This document shows positions 46,675 through 59,100 of a stretch of DNA of 64,000 bases, one piece after another. Position numbers and translations under genes: made by a program. Source of the DNA: Triplophysa rosa (taxonomy: Eukaryota; Chordata; Actinopteri; Cypriniformes; Nemacheilidae); NCBI RefSeq assembly GCF_024868665.1, contig NC_079892.1:783346-847345 (forward strand), read 5' to 3'. Under the pieces are notes generated by a model. That model worked only from the letters and a program-made list of their open reading frames with translations. It searched no databases and was not told where the DNA came from. The stretch's first letter is position 1. Every line of letters begins with the position of its first letter.

Positions 46675-46976
46675 CTAGTTTTGTTGAGAACCCTAGCGAG
46701 ACACAGAAGAGATCCGTTTCATATACGTCACAGAATGATGGACAGCAGAACGTTGAAGAATTACCGAGTTAGTCCTCTTGCGTTTCCAGCAGTCGGGGTT
46801 GAGTCGCTTCTGCTCCTCGGCTAGAGCTTTCGCCTCCATGGTGAACATCCTCCTCTCCTCATTCTTCATCTTCTTCCATTTATCGCCCAGAATGACGCTG
46901 ATCGCTCTGACAAACAAGCAACGTACACATCGTCAGTGCTGTTAATTGTTCTTATCTCATTCAACATTTCCACGCA

Positions 46977-47017
<41 letters not shown>

Positions 47018-48462
47018 GTTGTCCTTGCCCGGGTACATGTGCGTGTATTCCACTCTGTATTTCTTGGCAAATAACATGAAGGCATTCATTGGCCGCTTGC
47101 ACTTTGTTGGTGTGGCTCCGGAGCTCACTGAGGCATGGCTGCGCTGCGATTTGCTGCTGGGGGAGTGGTGGGCGGAGCCGCAGGCCTCTAGTTTGTCACA
47201 GTCGGGACTCACGGCTCCGCCGCTGGACTGAGAAGCTCGGCGCTGACGAGCCATACTGCTGAGAACATAGACGGCCGACGAGTCCAGAGGCGTGAAGTCG
47301 TAACTGAGAACATGCAAGTCAACACACAACACGTCAACGTCCATCCTAACATGCTCCACACAAATCAAACCTGAGCGCCTCGTACCTCCTGAAAGTGTCG
47401 AAAACCACCGAATCGTCACAGTTGATGGCGTCACGATGTCCCGGCGGCAGACACAAGTCTCCCATCTGCATGTCATAGCAGGGAATGCCGTGCTGAACGA
47501 CGGTGAGGCTCGGATAAAAGGAGGACCATCCTGACGCACAAACGCCACAGACATGAATCTCGCAATCTGCACGCATGCTGTAACGTACCATAGATGAAAT
47601 AAACGTACCTTTGTTTTTCACAAAGAACGGATGGTCCAGTCGGCATTCGGCAGTCAGAAGGCCTGCTTCAGATGAACCGGGGTCAAAGGTTAATTTCAGG
47701 ACGGACTGACCGAAAGACACCGTCTCCTCCAGAGCCACCAGCTTCAGACCTTCTAAGCCGTAACTCTTCAGACACAAACAGAGTTTCTGATGAATACGAT
47801 GAGGATTTCTCTAGAAATGAGCGCTCATCGTTTACCTTCATGGGGTTGGACTGTGATCCTCCCTCATCGTCAGAATCTTCATCCGAATCCATCACATCTT
47901 CTGCATCCTGCCACTCCACATTCACACCTTTATGAAAGCGCAGACGTGTTCCTGGACGAACAAAATACAGCCAAAACACTCGAGACAACCTTTATTCAAG
48001 TGTGCTAATAGTAGACGTCTATTACACCTCCAGTCGATGCTTTAGGTACTTCTCCGAAATGACACTTATATACGTGACGGACAGAAAGTCTTCTCTTGAT
48101 GGAGATATACTCTATACAAGTATAATAAATATTCATTCTGAGTGTCTGAAGTACTGTACACTTGAATTCGTGTGAACAAAAGAGACTAAAATCTCCTGAT
48201 TCAGACACACGTCTGTCTGTCGTCTACGTTCACATCTCATTTATAACAGCAGGGGGCGCTGTGTTCTCCTCTTCTTTGATAAAAAGGCTGGCATCCCAAC
48301 ATTAACCTTTGAGTGTGTGTGTGTGTGTGTTTACCTTTCAGAAAACAGTGCCAAGCTGTTGAGGGCCATGAATGAGACCAGCCCAGATCATCATCATCAG
48401 ACAGAGACGACATGCTGAAGATACCTGATTCAGACTCACTGCTGGCCTGTGACACGCACACA

Positions 48463-48510
<48 letters not shown>

Positions 48511-51239
48511 CAATGCTTTTGAATGAGCCTTTTTCTGTAAGGGATAATGTCCAGGCAGCCGGTTGTTATGGCAGAAATAATCCCCGACAGTGTGATCAGG
48601 ACGTGAAGCGGAGGGTCTTGTGTCTCACTGAAGGGGCTTCAAACGTCATGAACAGGCAAATTGGTTGAATCATTTGTAAATATAATAACATATATGTTAT
48701 TAAAAGACATATTTATAATTCATTTTTGTGTAATATTAAACTGCCCCTCTCAAAATGATTTGCAGCATCCGGGTTACAGGTGTTATTAGTTTTGAGCGCT
48801 TGTTATTTGAACATAACAATCCTTGGAATGTCGCGACTGGCCAATCAGAATCAAGCACTCAATGAGCCGTGTAATAAATATTGTTAGTTTATTTTGATTT
48901 GTTTTTTGCAACTGTGTTATGTGCTTCATATAGGTTACATAGGTTTCATTTATGTTTAATTCAGTTTCACTTTTAGTTTGCAGTGAATCATTTTAGTGCT
49001 TCAACTTATACTAACCAAATATTCTGAAAAAGGTTTGTCAAGTAATATTTAGGCCTATGTTTGATTCGATTTAAACTATAAGTGATGTTTTAATAGTTTT
49101 ACTTCTGTTCACTATGTGTGTTATAATTGATAATGACGGAGGTCTTACTCGGGTGCGCCGGCGCTCTCTCATGTGACTGCGGGCGGGGCTGGGAGCGCTG
49201 CTGGACCACAGAGGAGGTCTCGCGTAGGAATGTAAACTGCTGCTGCTGCTGCTGAAGATGTGAACAGGGGACGACCTACACACACACACACACAGTCATC
49301 AGTATTTCATTTCAAATATTAGTTTTGCAGACATGGAATAGCAGAGCCCACACAATTGTTTTGAGTTACTTTTATCCAAACATTACTGTAAAAAATAAAA
49401 ACATTGTAAATGTGCAACAGTGAAATCATGAACAACTTTAAATTCATGAACACTTGAAACACGTTTAAAAGGAACCTTGGGTACAGAGAGATGTATGGCT
49501 TCATATATGAACAATGGCATTGACTTTGTAAATGTGAAATAAAAAAAGTGTAACCGTCACAGTATTCATAAACTTTGAAAACATATTTTCACTCTGAGGC
49601 TGTCATTCAAAATCTGTGACGTCAAATGGTTGCAACCTAAACCTGTTCTCTTTCGCAACAGCGACGCACACACGTTTTCCATATATAACAGTAAAATATG
49701 AGACGTCAAACATAAGATCAGATATACAAACACACAGGGACAGTAGGTGGCGCTATGTCCTCTTGACACAAGCCAGACTGCCTGCCATAAAAGAAGAATG
49801 CCTTCAGTATTAGACGTCTGTTCAAGGTGAGCGTGCATTAAATCATAGTTTTAAACGACCTTCTTTAAGACATCATCATCCACCATTATCCTATACTTTA
49901 TACATTATGAGAATATACTGATAAACACAATAATAAGATGCTTGCGGTTTGCTTATTTATTCTGTATTAGAGCACATGTGAATATTAGCCCCCGTCAGCT
50001 AATGACCGAGGGAGAGAAGACAATAACGTTAGGGTTGATAAATCAACATCAAAAAGTCAAAATTGGGATAAAATGCATTTTATAATGGCTAAAAAAATTG
50101 TGTATATAATAAATTCGAAATGATTTTGGTTATTAATATCTATGTTTGTATTGTTTCTGAAAAACAATATTAAAATGTATGAAAATACACCAAATAGCGT
50201 CTTTATTTTCTTTCTTTATTATTTCAGCATTATTTATATATATATACATTTTATCCTACAGCACCTTATATTTACTGAAGCGCTGATTAGCGTGTCTGTG
50301 TTCAGTTTGGCTGCCTGTGCGTGCAACCATGTTACGTCATCGATAAAGACCATGGCGGCCTCCTTAGGTTAAAATGAGAATTACATTTAGGTTTTTTTTA
50401 AAGAAATGAATATATTTGATGTGTTTCTAACGACAAATGCTAGTAGTGTAAGGCTATTACAACGTATTAAGCCATACATCTCTCTATACCCTGAGTTCCC
50501 TTCAAGAAATCAAACCGATTTCACAGTTCAACTTGAATAACGGCGCCATCCTCTGGACGAGAGGCGAAATACAGATCATATTCTCTGAGGCACATGTATT
50601 AAGAATGGATTAGGGGATTTCCCGAATCGATATTGTTTCTTTAATTTGAAGATCGATTAAAATGGAAGAATGGATATTTTTTAGCCAGTCCTACACATCA
50701 GTATGTACACAAATCACAGTCCTTCCCAGTGTATAGTGGAGGATTTTCTAACCGGTTGTGCGGGTCATTCTGGAGCAGGGGGCTCTGAGGGCTGGTCGCA
50801 ATGTTGGCCAGCTCCGTCAGCCAGCTCGTATTTGATGCGCTGCTCTCTGGCTTAGAGCTCCGCCCCTCCTCATGTGACACGCCCGGGGTCACCTGGAACA
50901 CGCCCACTGTGGTCTGGTCATCCCGCACCTCCTGGAGCTCGGGCAGGTCATCTGAAGAGAAATGAACCCTCAGTGCAACTGGAACATGACAGGTTTCCAC
51001 TCTCGGCACACATGTTTGGATTTTGTTTTCATGTCTGACCTCAAGTATCTGACAGAGAGTCGTGTAACAGTGATGTATTTACCGTACTCCATGTGTGTGT
51101 GGTTAGATGGGCAGCCGGGTGAGGAGGGCAGGCGCTCATTACACTTGAGCAGGTCAAAGGTGTCGTCCATACCCGAGCTCTGTACCTGAACGTCTTGAAC
51201 TCTCTGAGGGACTGACTGACGTTTCACTTCCCAAACCAT
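46675..51239 (-). CDS. hbp1: HMG-box transcription factor 1 (HBP1), 486 aa
   Basis: Exons (coding): 51239-51083, 50951-50753, 49275-49149, 48446-48335, 47951-47836, 47765-47609, 47530-47386, 47303-47016, 46906-46765, 46692-46675. All junctions keep the frame and the sum is 1461 nt. HBP1 is a nuclear sequence-specific repressor/activator linked to cell-cycle exit and RB binding. Seen: MVWEVK start; SSGMDD...CNERLPSSPG; WLTELANIATSPQSPL; ESESGIFSMSSLSDDDDLGW; an AXH domain at about residues 185-322 (HCFLKGTRLRFHKG, KLTFDPG, YPSLTVVQHGIP); an HMG box at about 407-475 (KRPMNAFMLFAKKYRVEY). The C-terminus GSQQN is supplied by an 18-base last coding exon and matches human GSQQH. Slightly shorter than human (514). 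Exon 1 (53988-53974) could add an in-frame MATGLSGQLICHN by an upstream ATG. Confidence 0.96.
46981..47015. repeat. (CA)n microsatellite adjoining the hbp1 HMG-box exon donor
   Basis: The GT of the donor at 47015-47014 is the first unit of a (GT)n tract on the gene strand. The intron (46907-47015) is only 109 bp. Confidence 0.97.
48459..48510. repeat. CACG/CA simple repeat in an hbp1 intron
   Basis: Tetranucleotide cgca run followed by a CA run, just upstream (gene strand) of the acceptor at 48447. Confidence 0.95.
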
Positions 51240-51663
51240 ATTATGACAGATCAGCTGACCGGACTACAAACACACAACACAACACAAAATGATCAAGTGA
51301 AAGCAAAATGGGTTTCCAAACTAGTTTAGTCCCAGAGTTTTCCTGGCATTTGAGGGTTATGGGGACTTAAAGTTCAGCTAAAAATAAAAACGGCGTATTT
51401 TCCCCCTCACGTGGTTCACAACTCTTTCTTTTGTGGAACAAAGAAATGACACCAGAATGAAAGATTTTTTTATTCTTGGGTGAACTGTCACTTTAAGACC
51501 CTTTACCTGATTCTTCTGCTCTTCTCATACTGAAAATTCTCCTCAGAAACATTTTACAGTATTGAAAAAATTCAACAATTGTGTTCTTATTTTTCAAGTG
51601 ATAATTATATTGTATATTATATTATATATAATTGAGTGATATATGAATAAGAACAACTTATGA

Positions 51664-51752
51664 ATGAACACGCGCACACAGGCACGCGCACACAGGCACA
51701 CGCGCGCGCGCGCACACACACACACGCACACACACACACACACGCACACACA
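51664..51752. repeat. CA/CG alternating purine-pyrimidine repeat
   Basis: Includes cacgcgcgcgcgcgcacaca; Z-DNA-prone. In hbp1 intron 1. Confidence 0.95.
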
Positions 51753-51772
51753 GGCTTTGGTTGACTATCCCC

Positions 51773-52026
51773 GTGGGGACAGTCCATAGGCGTAATGTTT
51801 TTATACTGTACAAACTGTATATTCTATCCCCTATCCCTAACCCTATCCCTAAACCTAAAGATCATAGAACACTTTTTGCATTTTTAGATTTGTAAAAAAT
51901 ATTGTTCTGTACAATTTATTAGCTTTTGTGCCCATGAGGACCTCAATTTTGGTCCCCACGGTGACACGAGTCCCCATGTGTTGGTGAGTATTCAGGTTTA
52001 GGTCCCCACCGGGATATACAAACATG

Positions 52027-52059
<33 letters not shown>

Positions 52060-52296
52060 TTATTATCTCCGTGGGGACAGTCCATAGGCGTAATGTTTTT
52101 ATACTGTACAAACTGTATATTCTATCCCCTAACCCTATCCCTAAACCTAAAGATCATAGAACACTTTTTGCATTTTTAGATTTGTAAAAAATATTGTTCT
52201 GTACAATTTATTAGCTTTTTTGCCCATGAGGACCTCAATTTTGGTCCCCACGGTGACACGAGTCCCCATGTGTTGGTGTGCATTCAGGTTTAGGTC
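51773..52296. repeat. 298-bp tandem duplication with CA microsatellite
   Basis: gtggggacagtccataggcg recurs at 51773 and 52071 and the copies are almost identical to gtgacacgagtccccatgtg. A third partial unit (gggatatacaaacatgaacg) follows the hAT insertion at 52790. The units are joined by CA tracts (52027-52058). Confidence 0.93.
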
Positions 52297-52304
52297 CCCA
52301 CCGG

Positions 52305-52784
52305 CAGTGTTGGGTGTAACTAGTTACTAAGTAATTAGTTACTGTAATTTAATTACTTTCCCTTGAAAAAGTAAAGTAAGGGATTACTCTTGTTTTTTTC
52401 TGTAATTTAATTACAGTTACTTCTGATGTAATTAAAGTAAATACTTTGTGTAATATATGTGTGTGCAGAAGAGGAATTTACATCAAAATTCAAAGTCTAA
52501 CTTCAAAATCCGTGCTTTAATGTATAATTCTCACATTTGTAATTAATAATAATACTTTATGTAGTTTTATATTATTTATTTGAATGAATTAAAAGAGCCG
52601 TTTCATGTCTATCCTTGAATCACTTAACTCATCAACGTTGATGTAGGATATAGAAAGTAATTAGTAATAAGTAATTAAATACTTTTTGAAGAGAGTAACT
52701 TGTACAGTAATCTAATTACATTATCGAATGTGTAATTAGTAACTAGTAATTAATTACTTTTTCAGAGTAACTTACCCAACACTG
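52305..52784. mobile_element. hAT-superfamily MITE, 480 bp
   Basis: Ends CAGTGTTGGGTGTAACTAG and (inverted) CAGTGTTGGGTAAGTTACT; flanked by a perfect 8-bp duplication CCCACCGG (52297-52304, 52785-52792). It is inserted in the tandem duplication above. No coding. Confidence 0.93.
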
Positions 52785-52807
52785 CCCACCGGGATATACA
52801 AACATGA

Positions 52808-52842
52808 ACGCACGCACACACACAAACACGCACACGCACGCG

Positions 52843-52890
<48 letters not shown>
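52808..52890. repeat. CA/CG microsatellite
   Basis: cacgcacacgcacgcgcaca followed by a long CA run; the continuation of the 298-bp unit after the hAT insertion. Confidence 0.95.
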
Positions 52891-52893
<3 letters not shown>

Positions 52894-53973
52894 CTTGTTG
52901 TGTAATATGTTCTTGGCCGCTGTTTCTGCACGTTCACCGCTGTTATCACGTCCACACAAAATAAAATCCCAAATAAGATCCATTTGACCGTTTGAATGCA
53001 TTTACATAGAAAACATTTGTGTAAGAAATTAAACGAGTTTTTGTTTTGTTTCGTAAAGCGCGGTCACGAGATGCGCGTCGCACGCAAACGCTTTTAATAA
53101 ACTTTCGGGACTTCGCGCATGCGCAGCGCAGCTCATTCATTCATAACTGCGTAACAACAGCAGATCAATAACAGCGCTAGAAAAACAGCAAAACTACCAA
53201 AATTCACCGTTGACAGTCTAATCGATCACCTCGATCGACGATCATTCCGTTTCAATAAACGAGAGGCTCGACTCTTTCTGTTCACAACACGGGATGGAAA
53301 ATATGCCGTTTTCTCTTCTCATTCTTGAAATAACGCCACAAAAGCGCCCGTTTTAAAAAAGGTTTCGGCTTTGAGATTATTTTTATTGCGAAAAGTAAAT
53401 CGTTGAAGAATGGAACAACCCCTTTAATGCAACTGTAACAACAACGAGAATCTCTTTGTTCGAAAAACATCCTAAAAACAGATCAACAGCTGTGAGATTG
53501 ATTTCAAACACATCGTGTACAGACCATCGAGCTTTCAGATGTCTGACAGATGTCAAAATGATGTAAATAAACCATTGAAACAGAAGTCCGATGCGATCCG
53601 TCAGAGGTAAACAAAAGAATGTCAACAAGTTCAGACACGGTACATGAAGTCCTTCCGTTTAGAGCACAGAAATGAATGAAGATCCTGTTCTCATTATACT
53701 TTAAACGAGAAAACACGGCTGATTTCCTTTGAATTATTGTCACGACGGTCGAGAATAACTAAACCACAAACAAACAAACAACAGACGTCACACAGAAGAA
53801 AAAAAGACCCAATCAAAACACAAAGTTGATATTTGCGATAAAAAAAAAATGAATGACAGTCTTTAAACTTTCCACTGCTGCGTCCGTCGCGGCCTGAAAT
53901 ATTCACGCGGGATAAAGTTCATTGACATTACCGTTGCGTTTCGTCGTAATATTTCAAGAACTTTTTTACTCAC

Positions 53974-54060
53974 CAAACCTGTCGCCATTACCGAGTCTCT
54001 CTGGCATTCATCGAGAAGGCAGGACTGCTTACTTTTAGATCTCGCCTCCTATTGGTGGAG
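53974..54060 (-). promoter_or_regulatory. hbp1: hbp1 exon 1 (5' UTR or alternative start)
   Basis: A strong donor (TTTG then GTGAGT) at 53973 joins to the acceptor at 51264. An ATG at 53988 in this exon is in frame with the main ATG (15 + 24 nt, 13 extra codons, no stop), so translation may begin in either place. The upstream edge of the exon is not defined. Confidence 0.65.
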
Positions 54061-54240
54061 ACGCACGTCAGTATTATGAACTCGACGCTGATTGGTTAGT
54101 CGCTTGGACGCTGCAGTTGGCGTGACGAGTTTGTTATTGTGTCTGTGATTGGTCACTTCGGCATGCCCGTTACATCAGCCGTAAATGTCATTGGTTGTGG
54201 CAGCATACTTTTCGACTAAGTCCCGCCCTTTCGGTTAAAT
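54048..54240 (-). promoter_or_regulatory. hbp1: hbp1 promoter with four CCAAT boxes
   Basis: ATTGG on the plus strand (CCAAT for hbp1) at 54051, 54091, 54148 and 54190, spaced 40, 57 and 42 bp, in a CpG-containing stretch just upstream of exon 1. Regular CCAAT boxes suggest NF-Y binding. No TATA box was seen. Confidence 0.7.
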
Positions 54241-54489
54241 AGAGGTTCCGAGACGTGATAAACAAACACAAAGCGTCGCTGTAAATTGTTAATATTACAG
54301 CTTATTTACCGCAATAACACGACTTTAACGTAGATTCAAGACTTTACCAAACATATGACATCCATGCGGGAAGGTTTTGGTATAATGTCATTTCGATGCA
54401 TTATTGAGATTATTCATAAATTAAAAAAAAACAAAAACAAATCACACATACCGTTTACATAGAGTAATCACAATATGATGTCAATACAA
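54241..54489. other. Short intergenic spacer between prkar2b 3' end and hbp1 promoter
   Basis: No ORF. It separates the probable prkar2b polyadenylation signal (about 54495-54490) from the hbp1 CCAAT cluster. Confidence 0.5.
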
Positions 54490-56163
54490 AACTGTTCTTT
54501 ATTTGAATGGAAAGTCAGATAGATGCTGAGCTCTCTTACACTGAGAGACTGTAGACCTTTGATTGGTTTTCAGGACATTTACTAGGCAGCAGATAGTCGC
54601 ACAGACACGTAGAAGGAAAACAGAAAGGAAATGTTATCATGTTGACATCTACATGAGGAGAAGGGATGATGATTGTGTCGCTCATATCAGAGGTAGACAG
54701 CCATGAGAATAGAGACTGTTAAAGCCAAAATCCCGCAGAATCAACAATGAATAAAGAACGAATGCTGCCAAAAACAGAAAAGTGGTCAGAAACTAAACAA
54801 ACACTTGAGAAATTCAAGATCCTTTACATAAAGATACAAGTTGTGCATGTTAAATAGTCTCAGTTCAAAATCAGCGAAATACTTCAGTTATACAAAAATG
54901 ATTCACATCAACAGATGCGTCAAGCGGTGGTGATGTTACCAAATCATAAAAATGTGCTACACCATAACAGAAAGTAAAGATACACGATGTCTATAGTCAC
55001 TATTTCTATGTTTAACAGTATAAGGAGCTCGAAAACATTTAGAAGTGTGCAAGTATAAATGTCATGACAACACTGGCTTCAAAGTGCAATAATATTCAAA
55101 CATGTGGCTCTCTTTCTTTTGTTTTCCTGTTCTTATTCTCAAGCAATATGTTTGGAATTTGACTGAAATAAAGTCAACACGAAAGGTCGTTCACTAATAA
55201 CTCTTATGTACATATGAAGAGTTTGGTTCCAAAATGAGATAACTCCGTTTTAAAACATTTTTAAAAATCATGTTTTTTTATTGTGCATTCCAATTAATAT
55301 CAATCAAACTGCAGTTGGTTTGTTTTGATTTAAGCCATAATAACAAAAAAATACAACTAACTGACACAGTAAAATGCAATAAAAACAAAAAAATACAGCT
55401 AACTAACACAATAAAACACAATAAAAACATGATAAAAAACTAGATTTTGGAAAAAACATAAAAACAGAGTTATCTCATTTTGGAACCCGACTCTTCACAT
55501 CTAATGAAGTCTATGGAGAGCTGACTGGAATGTGAAAGAGTCAGATGGTTTACGGGGAGGGACAGCGACGTAAGTCGTTTCCGAGGCTGTGTGGGTTTTA
55601 AAGGAAAAGTATGAAGACATGAAATCATGTGTCCCAGTGAATCATGCACAATAAGACCGTAAAACATGTCCATTTACATTCCATGTTGACTTTATACATC
55701 GGCATATTGTTATCAGAATTCAATTCATGAAGCGTCTGACAAAGCACTTCCAAACTTCAGCTGCTGAATTCAGTTGTGCTCAACCAATTGTGTCACGTCA
55801 GGTGTTCATGAGAATAACACAGTCTTGCAAACAAATGCAAACTTGATCTGAACCTCACTGTAAGAGATGCAGGCAACGTCTCTGTGTCTCATGTGAACAA
55901 ACACCAAAAACCAAATAAAGATGCAGATGTAGATAAACAGTACCAAATCCCAAACATGTGCCCGGTGAGAGAAACCTTGTGCGTCCTGAAGTCAAACCCT
56001 CACACGTTTGGCTTTTCACATCTACTGAATTCGGATTATTGATTGCAAAAAACAATAACTTCAAGCTTATGACGTATGTGAAGACGTGTGATCTCAGTCA
56101 TCAGTACTCACCGCTCTCTCATCATTTCATGTTGCATTTATTGTTTGTGATGTTTATTGTGTT
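54490..56163 (-). other. prkar2b: prkar2b 3' untranslated region (probable)
   Basis: From the stop codon at 56164 to an AATAAA on the minus strand at about 54495-54490. Another AATAAA lies only about 10 bp after the stop, too close to be likely. No other gene is seen in the interval. The extent is inferred. Confidence 0.5.
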
Positions 56164-59100
56164 TCATGCATTCTGTTCATCTATTGCCATGTGACTCGCG
56201 AAGAGCGCCATCAGCTGTTCTTCATAATTCGCAATGTTCCGTTTCATGATGTCCATGCAGGGACCCAATAACCTCTCGAACGCCTGAACGTCCATTACTG
56301 TAAAACACACAACACGCAAATAAACACAGAATTGATTTGAGATCAGACGTGATGCGTTTCAGGTCACACGGTTCTTTCGTATGACGGTAAGCAGCTTTAC
56401 AGAAAAACAGTGCAGTACTGATGTTTTGATTCTAGCGGCCGGGTTCTCATGAGCTTCTTCCCCAGGAGCGTTTAAAATAAAGTTACCAGCCAGCTGCACC
56501 ATTTTGATCCCCAGGATATGTTTTGCATGAATATGCAAACATTTCAAATATCATAAGAACGAACAAAGCCTCCGCTTTTTTGTTCATGTTCCAACTTCAT
56601 TCTTTTTTTGATGTGGGAAAGCTTTATTAAAAAAGAAAGTATTGCTACGTCCGAAATCGCATACTGGGACAGTACGTACTGATTTAAATGAAGTACCTAC
56701 CTAAGTACGTTCTATATAGTAGTGGTGGGCAGATCGATCCTGAAGTATCGATACTTTCGATACTGAGGTTGTATCGAAAAGGATCGATCCTAACATAAAA
56801 ATATCGATACTAATGTGTTTTTACTACTGATTTTATTTATTTACTAATGTAGCTAATAATTGTATAATGAAGAAAAACTATTTCCCATACACCTAGTTTT
56901 GCACACGTTGCTCCTCCTGCCCTGCTGTGTTTTGAAGTCCGCTATCACGTGACTCAGCAGCGCCAAGCGCAAGCGCGCAGACGCAGCTGCAGCCGGCGAA
57001 AAGAAGAGGAGCGTCGTGTGGAGTTTATCACCTCGGTGAATAAAAACACGGCGAACTGCGATGTATGGCAGTGGGCCTTTGGGGGTAAAAAGCCAAAGAT
57101 TGAAAGTACTTTATTGTTTGAGAGACAAAGTAAATAAAGTGCTTAAATAGATAGTGTGCACTTTGTTTATAAATTCACTTAAAAAAGTGTAGTGAAAGGG
57201 AAACATGTTAATTTGTTCTATTATTTTGTCTAAACATAACACTGAACAAGGAAAAGCAGTTTTAAAATCGTTGTTCTTGAGTAATAATTTTGTGCACTTT
57301 TGTGTACTGGGATAACGAGAAATTGTTTTGTTACATATCGTTTTTCTGTTCTGTTAATCTGTTATTGTTACTATTTTCCAGTAATAATTTGGTGCAGAGT
57401 TCATGTTTGCAAATTCGATTACAGGAATAAATAACTAAATAAATAGATTTATTTGGTTTAAATGATGTCCAGTGTTTTAACATCTACATGATTAATTAGC
57501 CCACAGGCACATTAAGAGCACAAATCACAAAATATTTTAGTGGTCATGAAAATGTATTCAGATTTAGCATATTAATGATGCATTCATCTGATAAATCATG
57601 ACATTTCATCTACAGGAAAGTAAATGTAATTTCAAGTGAATGCTTTTTAAAAGTAAAAAGTATCGGTATCGAAATCGGCAATACTGGCCCTGCATTTACT
57701 TGGTATCGATACTAAATTTTACAGTATCGCCCACCACTACTATATAGCATGTGTGGGGGTAGTATGAATAGATTTCGGCCGTACTGCATCCGCCATGTTT
57801 TATTGTCATGTGACCCGTGTGTTTATTGACCTCTGACGTATTAACATCAACCTATACCTGGCGTCGGTACTACAAACATAATTTATTCACGAGAAATTCA
57901 TTCATCTGTACTTACATATTAAAAACGGACACCCGCTTTGAAGTTTTCCGCTATATTTACTTTTGAAATGTGACCGTTGCTCAGCTCCCGTGGCATCATG
58001 GGATAGATAAGTGTTCATCCGATCCACACTCACCGATCTCGGCGGAAGCAGTAGACCATCCGGGTGTTTCTCGCCTACTGTTTTGTGCATACTGAGGTTT
58101 TGAACATACTACTCATGACTCATGACTCATACTCGTTTTCGCCTACAATATAGTATGGAAGCAGGCGATTTCAGACGCACGGAATTTGAACTAAAAGCTA
58201 AAAAACGAACATTGTTGTTAAAGACTTTAGAGCGATGATCAAAACGTAAGAGTTTTGCTTGTTTTTGAGTCTGTAGTCTTTCAAAAGATGTGTAACAGCA
58301 CCCCCTACCCGAAATCCAGAAAAACACGTCAATGTCGCTAATCAATGACAGAAAATGTCAGGGAAAGAATTAAAGTGACATTGAAGGAAAAGACCTCAGT
58401 AAAAGTGTTCAGACTGATAGAAGCGCAGTACCTAAACACTTGACATCGTCCACAGCGTATGCAGATGCTGCCCGTGGCTTGTTGGTGACAAGAGCCAATT
58501 CTCCAAAATACTGCCCCCTAGAGCACGTGGTGATCTCCAGTTCCTCCTCTTCTGTTTCGTTTTTTGACTACAAGACCAAACATACATGTGAAAGATTTGT
58601 GTTTTGTTTGTTGCATAGTAATCCCTGCCTGAACTGAACCGTGTTGAAAATGCTGAATCTTGGATCGCGTTCAGATCTAAACGCTCAAACTCACCTTACT
58701 TCTCTTCATAGTGATTCTAACATGTCCTGATTCTACGATGTAGAAACAATCTGCCAAATCACCCTGTGAAAACAAATAACGTTAACAACAATAACCTGGA
58801 CGTAAAATCTAACTGACAACTTTCGAACAAAATAATTCCAGGACATTTCAATGAAACAAATCATAGTAGTAGCTAAGCAACAAAAAGTCATATCTATTCA
58901 ATGAAGCCAAATGTTTTTAAAAAATATATATTTTTATTCACTGAATTGACTTCCAGACCTGAGCGATAATCCGTTGGCCGCTGTCGTACACTTTGGTTGA
59001 CAAGACATCGACAACCTTCATTCTCTCTGATTCCTTTAAACAAGACAGATCAAGTCATTGCATAATGTCATATGTTGAATGACAGGTGTTTTGCGCACTT

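Noticed and set aside
46961..47102. Cys/Val repeat ends of ORFs in hbp1
   Set aside because: The frame runs through the donor into the GT tract; the real exon stops at 47016.
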